The notes: a model not told the origin generated them from the sequence alone. DNA of 64,000 bases from Tribonema minus (GCA_017506865.1 JAFCMP010000257.1:496001-560000); one strand, 5' to 3'; numbered from the stretch's first letter, positions 1 through 11,947 are shown. Program-made: numbers and translations.

Positions 1-81
1 GGAGCGCGCCCTAAAGCTCTCAAGGGCATCGCCCTGGCGCGCTTACGCTCGGCACTGTCGGCAGCGCTCCACATGGCGTAC

Positions 82-300
82 TCTGGCCGTGTCATGACAC
101 ACATGGCAGAATCCAGGGGGGGGGGGCACATGGAGGAGGACGTAGGGGAGGACCCCGAGATGCCATTTGGCGGCGGCGGCGTTTGAGTGGTTGTCGTTGC
201 GACACTTTCAGACTGTCATACGACATGTAGATTCCTTACAGCTAGATGCCAATCATCTGGGCTTTTTCGCGCCCTGAGCGAGAATTAATAAAAAGTACAA
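82..300 (+). repeat. Dispersed repeat family R1, copy A
   Basis: A segment of about 220 bp running from TCTGGCCGTGTCATGACAC to GAGAATTAATAAAAAGTA. The same sequence recurs in direct orientation near 8503-8724 and inverted near 23753-23940, with the same order of sub-blocks: a G-rich CACATGGA..GAGGACGTAGG block, GATGCCATTTGGC, GACATGTAGATTCC, and GCGCCCTGAGCGAGAATTAATAAAAAG. All three copies end at the AATAAAAAGTA tail, which resembles a polyadenylation-type 3' end. I see no long conserved reading frame. It could be a short non-autonomous element or the 3' end of a longer retroelement. Confidence 0.7.
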
Positions 301-943
301 CTGATCCTCAACAATTACCCCCCAGCCGTATCACAGCCAGGTCGCCACTGGCCGCACATACCTTCCCTCACACCTGTGCTATTTAAAATGATGTAATAGG
401 GCACGTTCATTGACAGACAGTGTGATTACTGCAAGTACATGCAAACCCTCCATCAATCATCAAAGTGTGCACACGACTCCAAAAGGCTTGTGATAAGGAC
501 ATGTATTGGACGCAAACTTTGAGCTCAAGTGCACAAATGGGCTAGGTGTTGCCCGACCGCATGTGCAGCATTTGCCAACTCGCAACATTCAACAACACAG
601 GCACAGCACAATGTACTGTTGCCATGCCTGCCATACTCTCCGCCAGCTGAAATGGGACCGCTTGAAGTTTTCCAGCCAAGCCAAGGTTATCCCTCAAAAC
701 CCTGACCAATGTGTTGCTTGTACAAGGGAGTGCACTGAGGCGACGCTGATGAGGCATACTCGACGCGCGCCACACACACGGGCCCTGATCCACAAGGGCG
801 GCCTCTAGTACGTGCGCCATTCCAGCAGTTTCGGCATCGAGCCTGCATTGCAGGACGGCTGCACACACAGCTCAGTCCCCCTCACTGCATTTCAAGAGAA
901 CTGCACACAAGGTTCAGTTCCCCTCTACACACGCGTTCCCATT
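301..943. other. Intergenic, downstream of the SEL1L-like gene
   Basis: No coding exon or RNA gene is recognisable. Short open frames here have no compositional or motif support. The segment lies between the R1 repeat and the stop codon of the minus-strand SEL1L-like gene and presumably contains its 3' untranslated region. Confidence 0.4.
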
Positions 944-3900
944 TCACCAGCGCCGCCGCGCCATCATCCACCACAACATCACTGCGCCGAGCGCCACCGC
1001 GACCACCACCCTTGCCCGCGTGCTCTCACTGCCATCGCTGCCGCTGCTGCTGCCGCCATCGCTTCCGACAACGCCTCCGACAGCGCTCAGCAGCGGCGCG
1101 AGGAGCCACGCGGGCAGCCGCTCCTGCACCTCCAGCGCCGCCAGCGCCAGCGTCGCCGGCGGCGTACCGGCGGCGCGGTAGAGCCGCTTCGCTTCCGTCG
1201 TGTTCTTCGGCACGCCGAGGCCCCACGCGTGCAGCCAGCCAAGGCTGTACAGCGCGCGCGGGTCGGGCCGAGGCGCCGCCGCCGCCGCCGTGTAGAAGTT
1301 GACAGCCGCCGCCAGCGCCGCATCGGCATCGCCGTCTGCGGCCGCATCTGCTGTCGGCGCGGGCGCTGCGCCGCCGCTGGGCGTGTCCGCGCGAGCAGCA
1401 GCGGTTTCGTCGGCCGCGCCGCCGCTCTGGCGCTTTGCGTCTGCGGCAGGGGCGGCAGCAGCGCTGCGCGTGGCCCACGCAAAGTCCGCGAGCGCCAGGT
1501 GGACACTCGTGTCGCCGCTGTCCGCTGCGCGCTGCAGGTAGCGCTGCCCGGCGGCGACGGCGTCGATGCCGGCCGTGCGGAGGGCGCGCGCGAGGCGATC
1601 GATGCCGCTGCTGTTGCTGCCGCCGCCGCCGCCGCCGCTGCTGTCGTCTGTGGTTGGCTGCGTACTGGCGGCCTGTAGCAGCAGCAGCCCTGCATTCGCC
1701 TTGCCCGCAGTGCTGCCTTGCTCCGCCGCCTGCAGTGGGTGCAGCAGGCCCGTGCGTGAAGGGGTGATGGCATGCGATAGCGGAGAGCGCATGACACTTT
1801 GGAGAGCAGGGGTTTCGGCTTGCTGCTGTGTGGCATGAGCCATCAGTCACACACTGCATGCAATGTGCAGTGGTGACGCCGGTGCATGCTGCTGCGTCAA
1901 TGATGGGCAGACACGCTTGTATGTGGTCGGCAGCCATTCTTGTACCGAGTTCTTCAAGTATAAGTGCGCGTGGCAACAACATAGACCATGGCCACACCCG
2001 CCAGTACGATAAAGAACACACGTGCAGGTACAGTGGCCCTTTGCCAGCTCCCATCAGCCCCTCCTCCCTGTTCTGATAAGCAAACTTTAAGTGCACCCGC
2101 CCCCCCCCTCCTCCCCCCCTTTCCCATCAGCCCCTCTTTCCTGCTGAGATACGCAAACATCAAGCTCACCCCCCCCCCCCGTGCCTCACCTGCGCATACA
2201 GCATGAGCGCTGCCCCCGTGGCCCCCTCCGCGTACGCATCGCTCGCCGCCGCGAGCACCGTCCCCGACAGGTACAGCTCCGCCAGGCGCCGCCAGTACCC
2301 CATGATCTTCTCGCAGTCCCAGAGCGCCACCCCATTGAGCGCGCGCTGCCGCTCCAGGTCTATCAGCTCCAGCAGCGCCGCCGGGACGCCGACGTCGGCG
2401 GCGCGCTCAAACAGCGCCACCGCGGCGGTTTCGTCCTTCTGTAACCGCCCCAGTCCGTGGAGCGTCATGTACCCCAGCTGCACCGCCGCGGGCGTGTAGC
2501 CGCCGCTGAGCGCGGTCTCGAAGCAGCGCGCGGCGTGCGCGTAGTCCCAGGGCTTGGCGTAGTGGTCGTCGGCGGCGATCATGCCCGCTTTGGCGGCCTC
2601 CCTCCCCTTCTTTGTGGGCACGGGGGGGTCGTCGCGGACCATCCCGTCCAGGTACAGCTGGCCCAGGAGACTGTGCGAGTTCCAACAGAGATACAACCGT
2701 ATACTGATTCAAATGACATCATTTCATCGAGGTACAGCTGGCCCAGGAGACTGCATGAGCTCACAGAGATACATGCCGTATCCTTGTTCAGATGACATCA
2801 TTTCGCCGAGGTACAGTTGGCCCAGGAGAACGCGCGGGCTCACAAATTCACATATGGTATGATTGTTTCAGACCACATGGCGGTTATCGTTACTATAGTT
2901 ACATGCCCAGATTTGCAAGCGCCGTGACGGCGGATCACTTTGCTGACACACAGCTGACGCAGACGTTTGCATGACTTGAAGAGAATGTAGTCGTTTCAAA
3001 GCATGTAACTGACGATGTGACGGTCCATTTTGTGGAGTGCATGGCACAAGGTGTGCAGTGCAGAAGGCAGCGAACGGAATCCATAGACATCATCTTATGA
3101 GCCAACTGGCCTAAAGCCAGTCATGTATGCGGCATGCAAGTGCTCAATGAATGCTGCGAAAAACACCCTGGAGCACAACCTGAGCGGCGTTTCACTATGT
3201 GCTGTCCAAGGTAGAATGTGAATCATCATAGGGTAATTGTCAACGGCCGCGAAGTATCCGCAACGCTTTCAGATCGCCAGGAAAACGTAGCCATTGCAAA
3301 CACTGTTGCACTGTGCTCTATGACACAGACGTCGCTACGTAGCTGCCCCGTCAACACATCTCTGATGATCTTCAGCCACCGTCACGAGCGCCGAACGCTC
3401 CTTCGAAGACTGGAATTCATGAACAGGCGCCCCCACACCCTCTGCGCAAGTGAATCCATGAAGCAATGTGAATTTATGAAACGAGCGCGCACCTCCACGC
3501 CATGGCATCGCCGCCATTGGGTCCTGAAATACTCAAATTCATGAACAGGCGTTCCAACGCCCTCTCTGCGCATGTGAACTTCATTCATGCAGCAGTGTAA
3601 ATTCATGAGCAAATGCGCACCTCCACGCCATGGCATCGCCGCCCTTGGCCCCGTCATGGAAGTGGTTGACCACCTGCTGCAGGTCGTAGCCCTCCCACAT
3701 TGGCCCATCGCCCCAGTCCATCTGGTGCAGCATGCCCAGGTACGTGTGGCCCTGCGCCTCGCCGCTGTCTGCAGCACGCTTCAGCCACAGCTCCGCCTGC
3801 GCGCGGTCCGGCATGCGGCCGCTCTCCCCCATCATGTACTGGTACCTGCACAGCGTTGAGCGCGCAATGTCATTGTCATCTGAAGCATGTCGATGAAGTG

Positions 3901-6794
3901 TAAAACAACGCATTGCATATGTTAATTGTCGTTTTTCGCCTGCGTGCGGTCCGGCACGCGGCCGCTCTCCCCCATCATGTACTGGTACCTGCACAGCGTT
4001 GAGCGCGCAATGTCGTTGTCATCTGAAGCATGTCGATGAAGTGTACAACAACGCATTGCATATGTTAATTGTCGTTTTTCGCCTGCGTGCGGTCCGGCAC
4101 GCGGCCGCTCTCCCCCATCATGTACTGGTACCTGCACAGCGTTGAGCTGGATGCGCAGATGTCTTGTTGTGTGGAGTGCGATGACGGATATAAACGGCGC
4201 GTTGCATGTGTTGGTGTTCGTTCTTCATTATATGTAGACTATTTCTGTTTATCGTAGGTTACTTTTCATGGGTATTGCAAAGGCAAATGACGAGGTGATG
4301 TGCATCGTGTAAGCAGTGAGTCAAAACATGGGTGATTCGGAGTTGAATTTGCACACACCTGCGGTAAGCGTGCAGAAAGTAGCTCAAATGTCTCTGAGTT
4401 CCGACGACTGATTAACAACTAGTAATTATGCAACATGCACAGTGACGATAACTTTAACAGAGCCAATAACTTCATCCGCAGCCAGCAGACATGCGAAGAC
4501 CCTGTCGACGTCGACAGCCCAGCACCAGTGCTGAACCCCTTGTCACTTGCATCACGCATGCACCGTTACGTTCTGATGAATCGGCACACACTAACAGCAT
4601 GATTCAGTAAAATCTTCTCCTGACCGGATAATACCCCGGTACGTACCCAAGCGTCAGCTGCGCCCACGCGTCCCCGCCAGCAGCGCTCAGCTCCACAATG
4701 TCCGCGTCCTGCTCCGCCCCCCACTGCAGCAGCCCGCGCCGGCTCCAGAATGAAGGCGCAGCGCCGCCGCCTCCACCGTGCCCACCGCCACCGCCGCCGC
4801 GACCGCCGCCGCCACCTTGCGCCTCGCCGCCACCGCCACCTTGCGCCTCGCCGCCGCCGCTGCCTTGCGCCTCTCCGCCGCCGCCGCCGCCGCCGCCGCC
4901 GCCCCAGCGCAGGCGCGCGCGCAGGCGCGAGAGCAGGTTGCCGCCGATGCTGGGGCCACGGCCGGCGCCGCCGAGGGGGCCCGCGTCCTCGAGCCGGAAC
5001 TGGCTTGGAAGGGGAAGGGTGGTTGTAAAGTCGTGATACGCTGCCATCTCCGCTCCGCCGAAGACGTCGCGGTAGTAGTAGTGCGCGGCGTCGCAGGCGC
5101 GCCGCCGCTTGCGCAGGCGCGGCCGCGCGCCGCTGCCGCGCGCCGCCGCGCTGCCCGCCACGGACGTCGGCACCGCGGCGGCCGCCGGCGATGACGACGG
5201 CGGCGGCGGCGGCGGCGCGATCGCGGACGCCGAGTGGTGCGCTAGGATCATGAGCGCGTCAGTGCTCGCGCCGACCGCGCACGCCGCCCAGAACTGTCCG
5301 ATGCGCTGGTGCTGCTCCAGCACGTCTTCCACTGCGCGCTCCGCCGCCGCCGCCCCGTCCTCTCCCTGCCGGTCCCCGCTGCTGGCGCTCACCGGCTTCG
5401 CTTCCAACGGCGCAGCAGCCTCGTCCGAGGCGTCCGCAGCAGTGGTGTTTGGCGGCGGCTCTGCGGGGGCCACCGCTGCCAGGCCGCTGAGGTACAGGAC
5501 GGCCAGATCCGCATATGCCTGCTCGCTGCCGCGCTCGAAAGGGCGGGCGGCGATCTCGCGGAGCGCTGCCGCGGCGGCGCGGTAGTCCGGCGCGTCCGAC
5601 GTGAGCGCGTCCCAGGCGCTGTCGGCGTCGATCTCCGCGAGCGTGGCCGGCAGCGCGTCGTACGCGGCGTCGCTCACGTAGCCGCCGTCTTCAAGTTGAA
5701 GTTCTGCGTCGAGCGTGGCGAGGTTCGGCGCGCAGGCGACGGGGCCGTCGCCCACCATGAAGTGCTGCCGCGCGGGGGACGCGGCGACTTCGTATGCGGC
5801 GAGCGTGGCGCGCCCTTTGGCGCTGCGGATGATCACTGCCGTGCCCGCGGGCAGCTCAAGCTGCGTTCCAATTAGGGGCAAAGGTGACGCGTGAGAGGTG
5901 GAGTGAACGTGGTGAACTTGGGGTCGGTGCAGGCAGTGCGTATGGGACGAGCTGGCGATGTGGTCATCAGTGTGTGTGTGAGCACGCCTGAGTTTTGGTG
6001 ACTGAAGAGTGGGCAGTACGTCTTGCATGGACAACTGCAAGTGCGTACATAGCGCAGGAGCCGCATCAGCGCACACAGCCATCACTCACGTTCAAACCAC
6101 ATGACTCGTGAAGCAAAAACATCGACGCAGTCTTTGTGGCCTCAGCACTACAGGTGCGGCATGTAGACAGCAAGAAAACGCTGCGTGAACTGGTTGTGCA
6201 GAAGGTTACGGTAAAATCATTACAACATCAAGAGGCACAGCGCTTTCATCGATCATCAGACATGTCATCATGTGCATGTGTCATGGCGCGAAGCCCTTGA
6301 TAGAACCCAGCACTTCAAGTCATGGTTCGTGACTCTGTGCATGTCCCCTTGATGTGGTGTGAAAAGAAAATTTGAATCGCCAACATGAACTGCCATCAGA
6401 TGACTGCGTTCAACTTGTTTCCAGCGTAAAAGAGTGTTCACTGCGTGCAGAGGCAGTTGCAACGGCAAGATCTTGAAATCCTGGACGTCGCACACGTTGG
6501 GCTAGTGATCTTCAACATGCAGCTTCAGGTTAGCACACTCACGTGCGTTTCGTAATCCGGCTCGAGGTCGAACGCCACCGTCTGCATCACCAGCGCATCC
6601 AGTTGAAGCACCCGAATTGAGTTGCTCATCCGGTTTGTAACCATCACCTCCACCTTACCGCCGACTTTCTGACTGCCAACATGTCGGGCAACGTAACCCG
6701 CCAGCCAATCCTTCACATCCGCCGCTCCGTACGCTAGCTGAGGCGGCGGCGGTGCATCGAGCTGAGCCGGAGCCCGTGGCCGAGTCTGCCTCAT
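944..6794 (-). CDS. SEL1L: SEL1L/HRD3-type ER-associated degradation adaptor (Sel1 repeats)
   Basis: Exons on the minus strand, all phases chaining: 6794-6543, 5860-4647, 3845-3621, 2670-2190, 1729-944 (about 985 aa). SEL1L/Hrd3 proteins sit in the ER membrane beside the HRD1 ubiquitin ligase and present misfolded lumenal proteins. Sel1 repeats are visible: LTLGYQYMMGESG across the exon 2/3 junction, AELWLKRAADSGEAQGHTYL, AMAWSLLGQLYLDG across exon 3/4, AAVQLGYMTLHGLGR, and ALYSLGWLHAWGLGVPKN near the end. The last 25 residues form one hydrophobic span (VVVAVALGAVMLWWMM) followed by ARRRW, as expected for a type I anchor. Residues about 50-125 look like a beta-rich VHL-type fold, and there is a long Gly/GEAQ-rich insert around 4760-4900. 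The start is uncertain: the ATG at 6794 gives no signal peptide, so an upstream exon may be missing. Exon edges are flanked by echo copies. Confidence 0.82.
2636..2860 (-). repeat. Echo array at the acceptor of SEL1L exon 4
   Basis: Three tandem copies (about 85 bp period) of the exon edge reading, on the plus strand, GGTACAGCTGGCCCAGGAGA. The first is the real exon start at 2670. The next two, ending near 2757 and 2830, lie in the intron and are separated by CAAATGACATCATTTC-type spacers. Each carries the exon edge (SLLGQLYLD) plus the splice acceptor region. Confidence 0.85.
3400..3660 (-). repeat. Echo array at the donor of SEL1L exon 3
   Basis: The real donor edge (plus-strand GCGCACCTCCACGCCATGG at about 3615) is repeated at about 3488 with the same flanks (ATTCATGAACAGGCG, GTGAATTTATGA). 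A further degenerate partial unit begins at about 3415. The period is about 125 bp. Copies include the GT donor. Confidence 0.8.
3798..4147 (-). repeat. Near-perfect triplication at the acceptor of SEL1L exon 3
   Basis: A unit of about 137 bp, starting CGCCTGCGTGCGGTCCGG and containing CATCATGTACTGGTACCTGC, occurs three times. The copy at 3798-3935 is the real exon edge; the others are at 3940-4078 and 4078-4147 (the last partial). The copies are almost identical, so this is one of the youngest arrays in the window. Each copy carries an intact acceptor and the YQYMMGESGR coding edge. Confidence 0.9.
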
Positions 6795-7039
6795 GCCAAG
6801 ATCTGATGCCAAGATCTGGGTTGCACCAACCGGCACGATCCAGCAAGGGCACTGCTTTGCCTCGGCCTCTTTTCAGAAAAGTGCTGTTGATGGCAGACGC
6901 TTTGCCAATCACACACGGCCACTGTCCGCCCTGCCGGGTTGCAATCAACCTGATTGGTGATCCACTTCAAGTTCTCGAAGGTGAAGTCTCATGTGTTCTG
7001 TCGCTCACGCACGGCAACAGGGAGTAGCCGCACGTCACC
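6795..7039. promoter_or_regulatory. Divergent intergenic region between SEL1L-like gene and small ORF
   Basis: About 245 bp separates the most upstream usable ATG of the minus-strand SEL1L-like gene from the ATG of the plus-strand small ORF. A shared promoter is therefore possible. No TATA-type element stands out. If the SEL1L-like gene has another 5' exon, it lies within or beyond this segment. Confidence 0.3.
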
Positions 7040-7255
7040 ATGGATCGCGACCCAGCAGCGGGGAAGTCTCTGAATGAGCCTGTGCGCCGCAGACGGGGCG
7101 CCGAGGGCGCCTCCGCCGACCAGCAAGCTCAAGAGGAGGTGGGGTTTCTATTCGATGCTCGCAGTGGCGGGGACCTAGTGGTCGTGGGGGGCCTCCTGGT
7201 GCTGATGCTGCTGGCGGCCATGCGGCAGATCATGCTGCCCCCCTGCACGTGCTAG
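7040..7255 (+). CDS. Small putative membrane protein (71 aa)
   Basis: An intact ATG-to-TAG frame with a favourable start context (CACCATGGATC). The first 45 residues are polar and charged (an RRRRGAEG stretch followed by an acidic/glutamine part). They are followed by one strongly hydrophobic span, DLVVVGGLLVLMLLAAM, near the C-terminus and a short tail ending PPCTC. This layout fits a tail-anchored or single-pass small membrane protein. I do not recognise the family. High GC matches neighbouring real exons. It could also be one exon of a larger gene, or a chance frame. Confidence 0.4.
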   Translation: MDRDPAAGKSLNEPVRRRRGAEGASADQQAQEEVGFLFDARSGGDLVVVGGLLVLMLLAAMRQIMLPPCTC

Positions 7256-7340
7256 AGGTACATTGGCCATCATGATGCAGATGTCACGCCTGTGTAACAT
7301 GTGTGAGTTTGTGTAAATACCGCAAGAACATTACTACGTG

Positions 7341-7434
7341 TCAGCGCGCCAGCAACAGCGCCAGAATCAGCACTCCCACGCCCAACGCCCACAGCCGCGT
7401 TATTCTGTGCAGCCGGATCGGCACTCCGACGTAC
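7341..7434 (-). CDS. Possible terminal exon of a tail-anchored membrane protein
   Basis: On the minus strand, an acceptor-like ATATCAAG precedes an open segment that reads YVGVPIRLHR, then TRLWALGVGVLILALLLAR and stops. That is a basic patch followed by a single hydrophobic span of about 18 residues at the extreme C-terminus, the arrangement seen in SNARE-like and other tail-anchored proteins. No upstream exons could be identified between 7435 and 9358, so the gene is incomplete or the call is wrong. It converges on the small plus-strand ORF. Confidence 0.25.
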
Positions 7435-9358
7435 CTTGATATTTGCAGCAGCCGGTACCTCGGTGCCGGGCGATTGTACGGAGCACAGTCTGGTACCGTG
7501 TTCATGCACAATAATATGTTTTTTATCTGTGCTCACCCGCTTTGCGGCTGTGCGGAGCTCTGTTGGCAGCCGCTGCATTCCTCTTGCCTCTTGGCTGCAC
7601 CATGATTCTGTGCTTTGGGCGAGCGGATGCGTTTTGCTGGAATGCATGTACTTGTGCACATGTCTTGCCGTCCTGTGCACTATGCACGCATGTGGTACCT
7701 GAAGTAAGGAGCGCACATCCAGGCAATTTCAAATTATGTATCTATGACAGCTGCAGCCTTCCAGGCTGGACTGGTGTCAGCACAGTCACCTTTGATGTTG
7801 CGCTTTTCGCTACCGTCGATAGGCGAGCACTCGCGGTCTTACATGGTGTAGATTAGGACGACTACACCTGGACTTGGTGTGTGCGGCATCTACGCCTTGT
7901 AGTCCACGACAAGCTGCTTGCCGCTCAAAACCAGTGTCATGATGCGGCAACATTTCTTGAAAGGTGGGTCAAGCACACTGCAAGCATCACTGTAGGCAGC
8001 TGGCGGAATGCGTTCATTGCCACAGCAGTGACTCGCTTTCTTCGGGTGCGTCATCATGTGGCCATGCTGATATGCGGTTTCGTCACTTGTGGATTGACCA
8101 CTGCCCACTATTACGATGGTATGCGCCGCACGAAACCACAGTCTGGGTCTCCCGGAGCTTCTGCATTTGTGAACTTCCTACTTGGAGCAGTGGGGATGGG
8201 AGTTGTGACTATCCTGACATGGAGTGATGTTCATCCAGCTTCATGTGGCATGCACGAGGCTGTGGTATTTTTCAAAGCACCCCTGGGCGTGTCACCATTC
8301 AGCAGGTCACTTGTACACATGTGTTGAGGTCACTGTGAGGGGCAAGCTGACACGTATTGTCTGCAGCAATGACAGTGTATCACTCTCTGCAACTGCAATC
8401 GCACTAGAGCAGAACCAGAAGCATCGCAATAGCTCGCCATGGCCGCGACACTTCACATGCACACCAACAAATGCAAATTGAAGTCCATGGGTAATACCAG
8501 GGTCTGGCCGTGTCATGACACACATGGAATCCAGGGGCGGGGACACATGGACGAGGACGTAGGGGGGGGAACTCGAGATGCCATTTGGCAGTGGCGTCGT
8601 CTTTTAGTGTGGTTGTCATTGAGACACTTTCATACTGTCACACGACATGTAGATTCCATACAGCAACTTGGATACCATTCATCTGGGCTTTTTTGCGCCC
8701 TGAGCGAGAATTAATAAAAAGTACCAGGGTGCATGGACAACCATTGCCGGGTAAAAAGAAGAAAATAGTGCCTTCAGACCAGATGCTGGTGATCGCACGA
8801 GTGCATTAGGTAGCACTTGTCATGAAGCTGCACCACGGGCGTGAGTCGTTGTCAAGTTCTCAAGCCCAACACTATCATTGTCCACATACACACTTGCCCA
8901 CAAGAATCCAGCGTGCTTTCGCTGGCCTAAGTGCACAACTTCAAACCATCTTCTTCAAACCCTAGATAGTGGAGCACAAGGGGCGGCAGCACTGAGCACC
9001 GCCCCCATGCTTCTTGCGATTGCCGTACAAGCGGTCCCTGTTTGAAGCACTGAATGTAAATGAAAATGAGCCACCAGACTCCACCCACTGCTCCATACTG
9101 GTACGAAGCCGCCCCGGGCCCCAGCCTGCTTGCCCCTTTGCGCGCTGACCGGGATATCGTCCTGCATTGCAGGTCATGCGCTCGCCACTCAATGCCCTCG
9201 ACCCCCCTGCCGCCACAAGCTGCACTGCTGCTGCTGTCATCGGCGGCACAGAGGGCACTAACAGCGTTGATGGCACGCACCGCGTACCCCCTCCCCAGCC
9301 CCCCCGCTACCCCCTAAAACCCCGCAGTTTCAGGCACGTCACCGCCTCGCCGCCGCCA
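7435..9358. other. Intergenic or unresolved intronic region
   Basis: No recognised coding exon. It contains R1 repeat copy B. A GC-rich stretch at about 9090-9310 lies just beyond the TRIC-like stop codon and probably belongs to its 3' untranslated region. Confidence 0.35.
8503..8724 (+). repeat. Dispersed repeat family R1, copy B
   Basis: Same order of blocks as copy A, from TCTGGCCGTGTCATGACAC to GAGAATTAATAAAAAGTAC, with scattered substitutions and small indels. Sequence upstream of the TCTGGCC block does not match copy A, which marks the 5' boundary of the shared unit. Confidence 0.75.
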
Positions 9359-11947
9359 CTACCGCTTGGACGGGTCCGCAGCGCTCTTCGCCAGCGCGGC
9401 AGCAGCAGCGGCGGACACCGCGGCGGCGGCGGCGCCGGCGGCGTCGCTGTCGGCGGCGCCCTCCACGGCGCGCGCGATGGCGCGCTCCGCCTCCGCCGTG
9501 CGCAGCGGCTGCTGTGGCTGCGGCGACTGCGCCCACGTCGGCAGGCGCAGCTGCAGCTTCCACGCGGCGATGCGCAACGCGAAGGCGGCGCCGAAGCCGC
9601 CGGCGATGCGCAGCATGGGCGTCGCGCGCGCGCGCCGCAGCGCCATGTACGTCCCCGCGCCCACGAGCGCCGTCGACGCATAGATCTCCGCGTGCGAGTG
9701 CAGGATGCGCGGCGGGCGCTGGCACAGGACGTCGCGGATCACGCCGCCGAACGTCGCCGTGAACATGCCGCACGCGACGCAGATGGCAGTGCTCAGGCGC
9801 CGCCGCACCGCGTTCTGCGCGCCGATGACGCAGAAGGCGCCCACGCCGAGCGCGTCGGCCCAGTTCAGCAGCTCGCTGTCCGTGGTGAAGCCCTGCTCCG
9901 CGAGCGCAGAGTAGGTGAAGAAGGTGCCGACGGCCGCCGCCAGGCAGATGTACAGGTACTGTGCGCGCGCGGGGGGGGGGGGGTGATGGAGGGGGGGGGA
10001 GGGGGGTGCGTCAACAGGTGAAGTTGTGATGAAGTTGTTGTGGAGTGCCCTCTGGTGCGGGAGCTCGTGAAGCGAGTGAAGAGCATGAGAGGGGGCATGC
10101 AGACGCTGTCCGCTGGGCAGATGGGCAAGTGCTGTGTAACAGCAGTTCATCGAAAAAAAGACTTACTTCATGTATGCACAGTACTCTAAGCGCTGCGATT
10201 TAGACACGTGACAGTCTGGCGCTAACAGCAAGCATGATGCGCGCAGAGACGCAATGCAAGCAGTACTTGCTTGGATTTGAACGCCCAAGTGTCGCGGTGC
10301 ACAAACCAGTCAAAAGGATGAAAGGGCAGGCGTTATGCTGCTGCTAAGGCGCGTGCTGGTGTGAACGGCGACAGAGCAGAGAGTAGATACCACGCAGTAG
10401 GGCTCAAAGAGTTGTTTTAAATAGATTAGAACGCAACTCTTGGAGACACTTTGAATCTCCTGGACTTTGAGCGCGTGGGAGTTGCAAACTCAAATGGTGA
10501 TAAAGCACATCATCACCTGCTGGTAGAACCTCCAGCTTGCCATACACTGCATGAATTGCTATTGCCTTGGCCTAACGTCGGGCTGCTCAGGAGTCTGCAG
10601 TTTAAACCTTGCTAGACGCAATAGCTTGCTCAAGCGGTGTCGCGCATGGGCGATATGCCATGTGGGGTATGCATGGTACTGTGTGTAGCCCTCAGACACT
10701 CAAAGCACCGCTGCAGAGTACAGCCATGTCCTTTGATCCATATAATTGGGCGTGATCAATGATGCAGCGCACTGGTGTGCGTCCGCTGCTGCTGCCGGCA
10801 CTGGTCGTTGTCAAGGTATACAATGCTTCAGCAGGCACTGGCCCTTATCAAGATAGGCCAAGTCAATATCAGGTGTGCTGTGATGTGACCGTTGAAACCT
10901 CTGCCACATGATGCATCAAAACCTAGCACAATGTGAGCAGTATGCTTTTGGCATTCAAATTTGGCAAGAGGGCTGCTAAGCAGCGCTCCAGCAAGGAACG
11001 TGTGGCATTGTGTGCGAACAACACACTGCATACAGTGCCCGGCATTCAACGCATCGCTTACTTTCGAAGGCTTAACACGCAATTGGATGATTTGAAAGTT
11101 CACGATTGAGGCACTGTGCAACAAGCACAGTTGAGCATCACCTCAGTCTCCGTCATCCAGAAGACGGGAGTGTTTCCCAGCAACAGGTCACGAACAGTAC
11201 CACCCCCCACCGCTGTGATGGTGCCTACGATTGTGCATCCAAGCAGGTCCATGCCCGCCTGTCCCGCAGTCACGCATCCCGAATAGGCGAACACCACCGT
11301 TCCAAAGAGGTCCTGTGGGCACAGGAGCGCATGAACGCGAGCAGGTCAGTCGACTGCGTTCATCAGGGATTTGCAAGCTGATTTGTGGTCATGTGCAAGC
11401 GATGGTGTGAACAATGCGAAGAATGTGGGTGTGACATGGTGCTAGCAACTGAAACATGTGTGACCAGCCTACTGTGCTGAGCATGACAAGTGTTGACGCC
11501 GTTGCAGCGCAAGCAGGAGTAAGATCAGAAATGACCATGATTGTGCTTGATGATGACACTTCGGCCTGCGAACATGGAGTTAACGGTAACGCAGCTATAC
11601 AGTAGATAAGAGTAATTTCAGCAGTCACCACTTTCCAGGAAAAACTTTTTACGAACCAGTCCGCGGAGCACGCCCTGGGGCGACGACAGGCTTGGATAGC
11701 GTGTAAGTCCATCCTCATGGGGCGGAGGAGGCGGCGGCAGCTTCTTTGGCTTGGCAGGTTTTACTGCCTCGCTCATGCTGCGCTGAGCCATCGCCAGAGG
11801 CGCGGGCAGGGACCCCACGTGCGTGCGTAGCAGAGACCAAGTTGCCGGGGAAGGCATCGATGTGGGCCTCGCTCGTGAGCGCACCAGCTGCAGCCCCCCC
11901 GCCGCCGCAGAACGTCGCCCCACCTGCTGCAGTCCCAGGCGCATCAT
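9359..11947 (-). CDS. UPF0126/TRIC-like two-repeat membrane protein, probably mitochondrial
   Basis: Exons on the minus strand: 11947 to about 11640 (end unresolved), 11312-11142, 9958-9359. Exon 2 encodes the first half of the Gly_transporter/UPF0126 fold (DLFGTVVFAYSGCVTAGQAG, then AVGGGTVRDLLLGNTPVFW). Exon 3 encodes the second half (WADALGVGAFCVIGAQNA, then FGGVIRDVLCQRPP). The paired GGxxRD motifs are the family hallmark. Exon 1 begins MMRLGLQQVGRRSAAAGG, arginine-rich without acidic residues, typical of a mitochondrial presequence, followed by a proline-rich linker. The C-terminus is alanine-rich. Exon 2 and 3 phases match; exon 1 to 2 does not join cleanly in phase, so a small exon may be missing. 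Family members are predicted glycine or cation channels; substrate is not inferable. No echo copies were seen around these exons. Confidence 0.72.
9959..11141 (-). other. Intron 2 of the TRIC-like gene
   Basis: About 1.2 kb without coding signal. In the sense orientation the acceptor side carries long C-runs (complement of the G-runs at 9971-10008) as polypyrimidine tract. No exon-edge copies were seen, unlike introns in the neighbouring genes. Confidence 0.5.

Noticed and set aside
5109-5875. Plus-strand open frames opposite SEL1L exon 2
   Set aside because: Low-complexity Ala/Arg translations; the minus strand carries the SEL1L-like frame with consistent splice phases.
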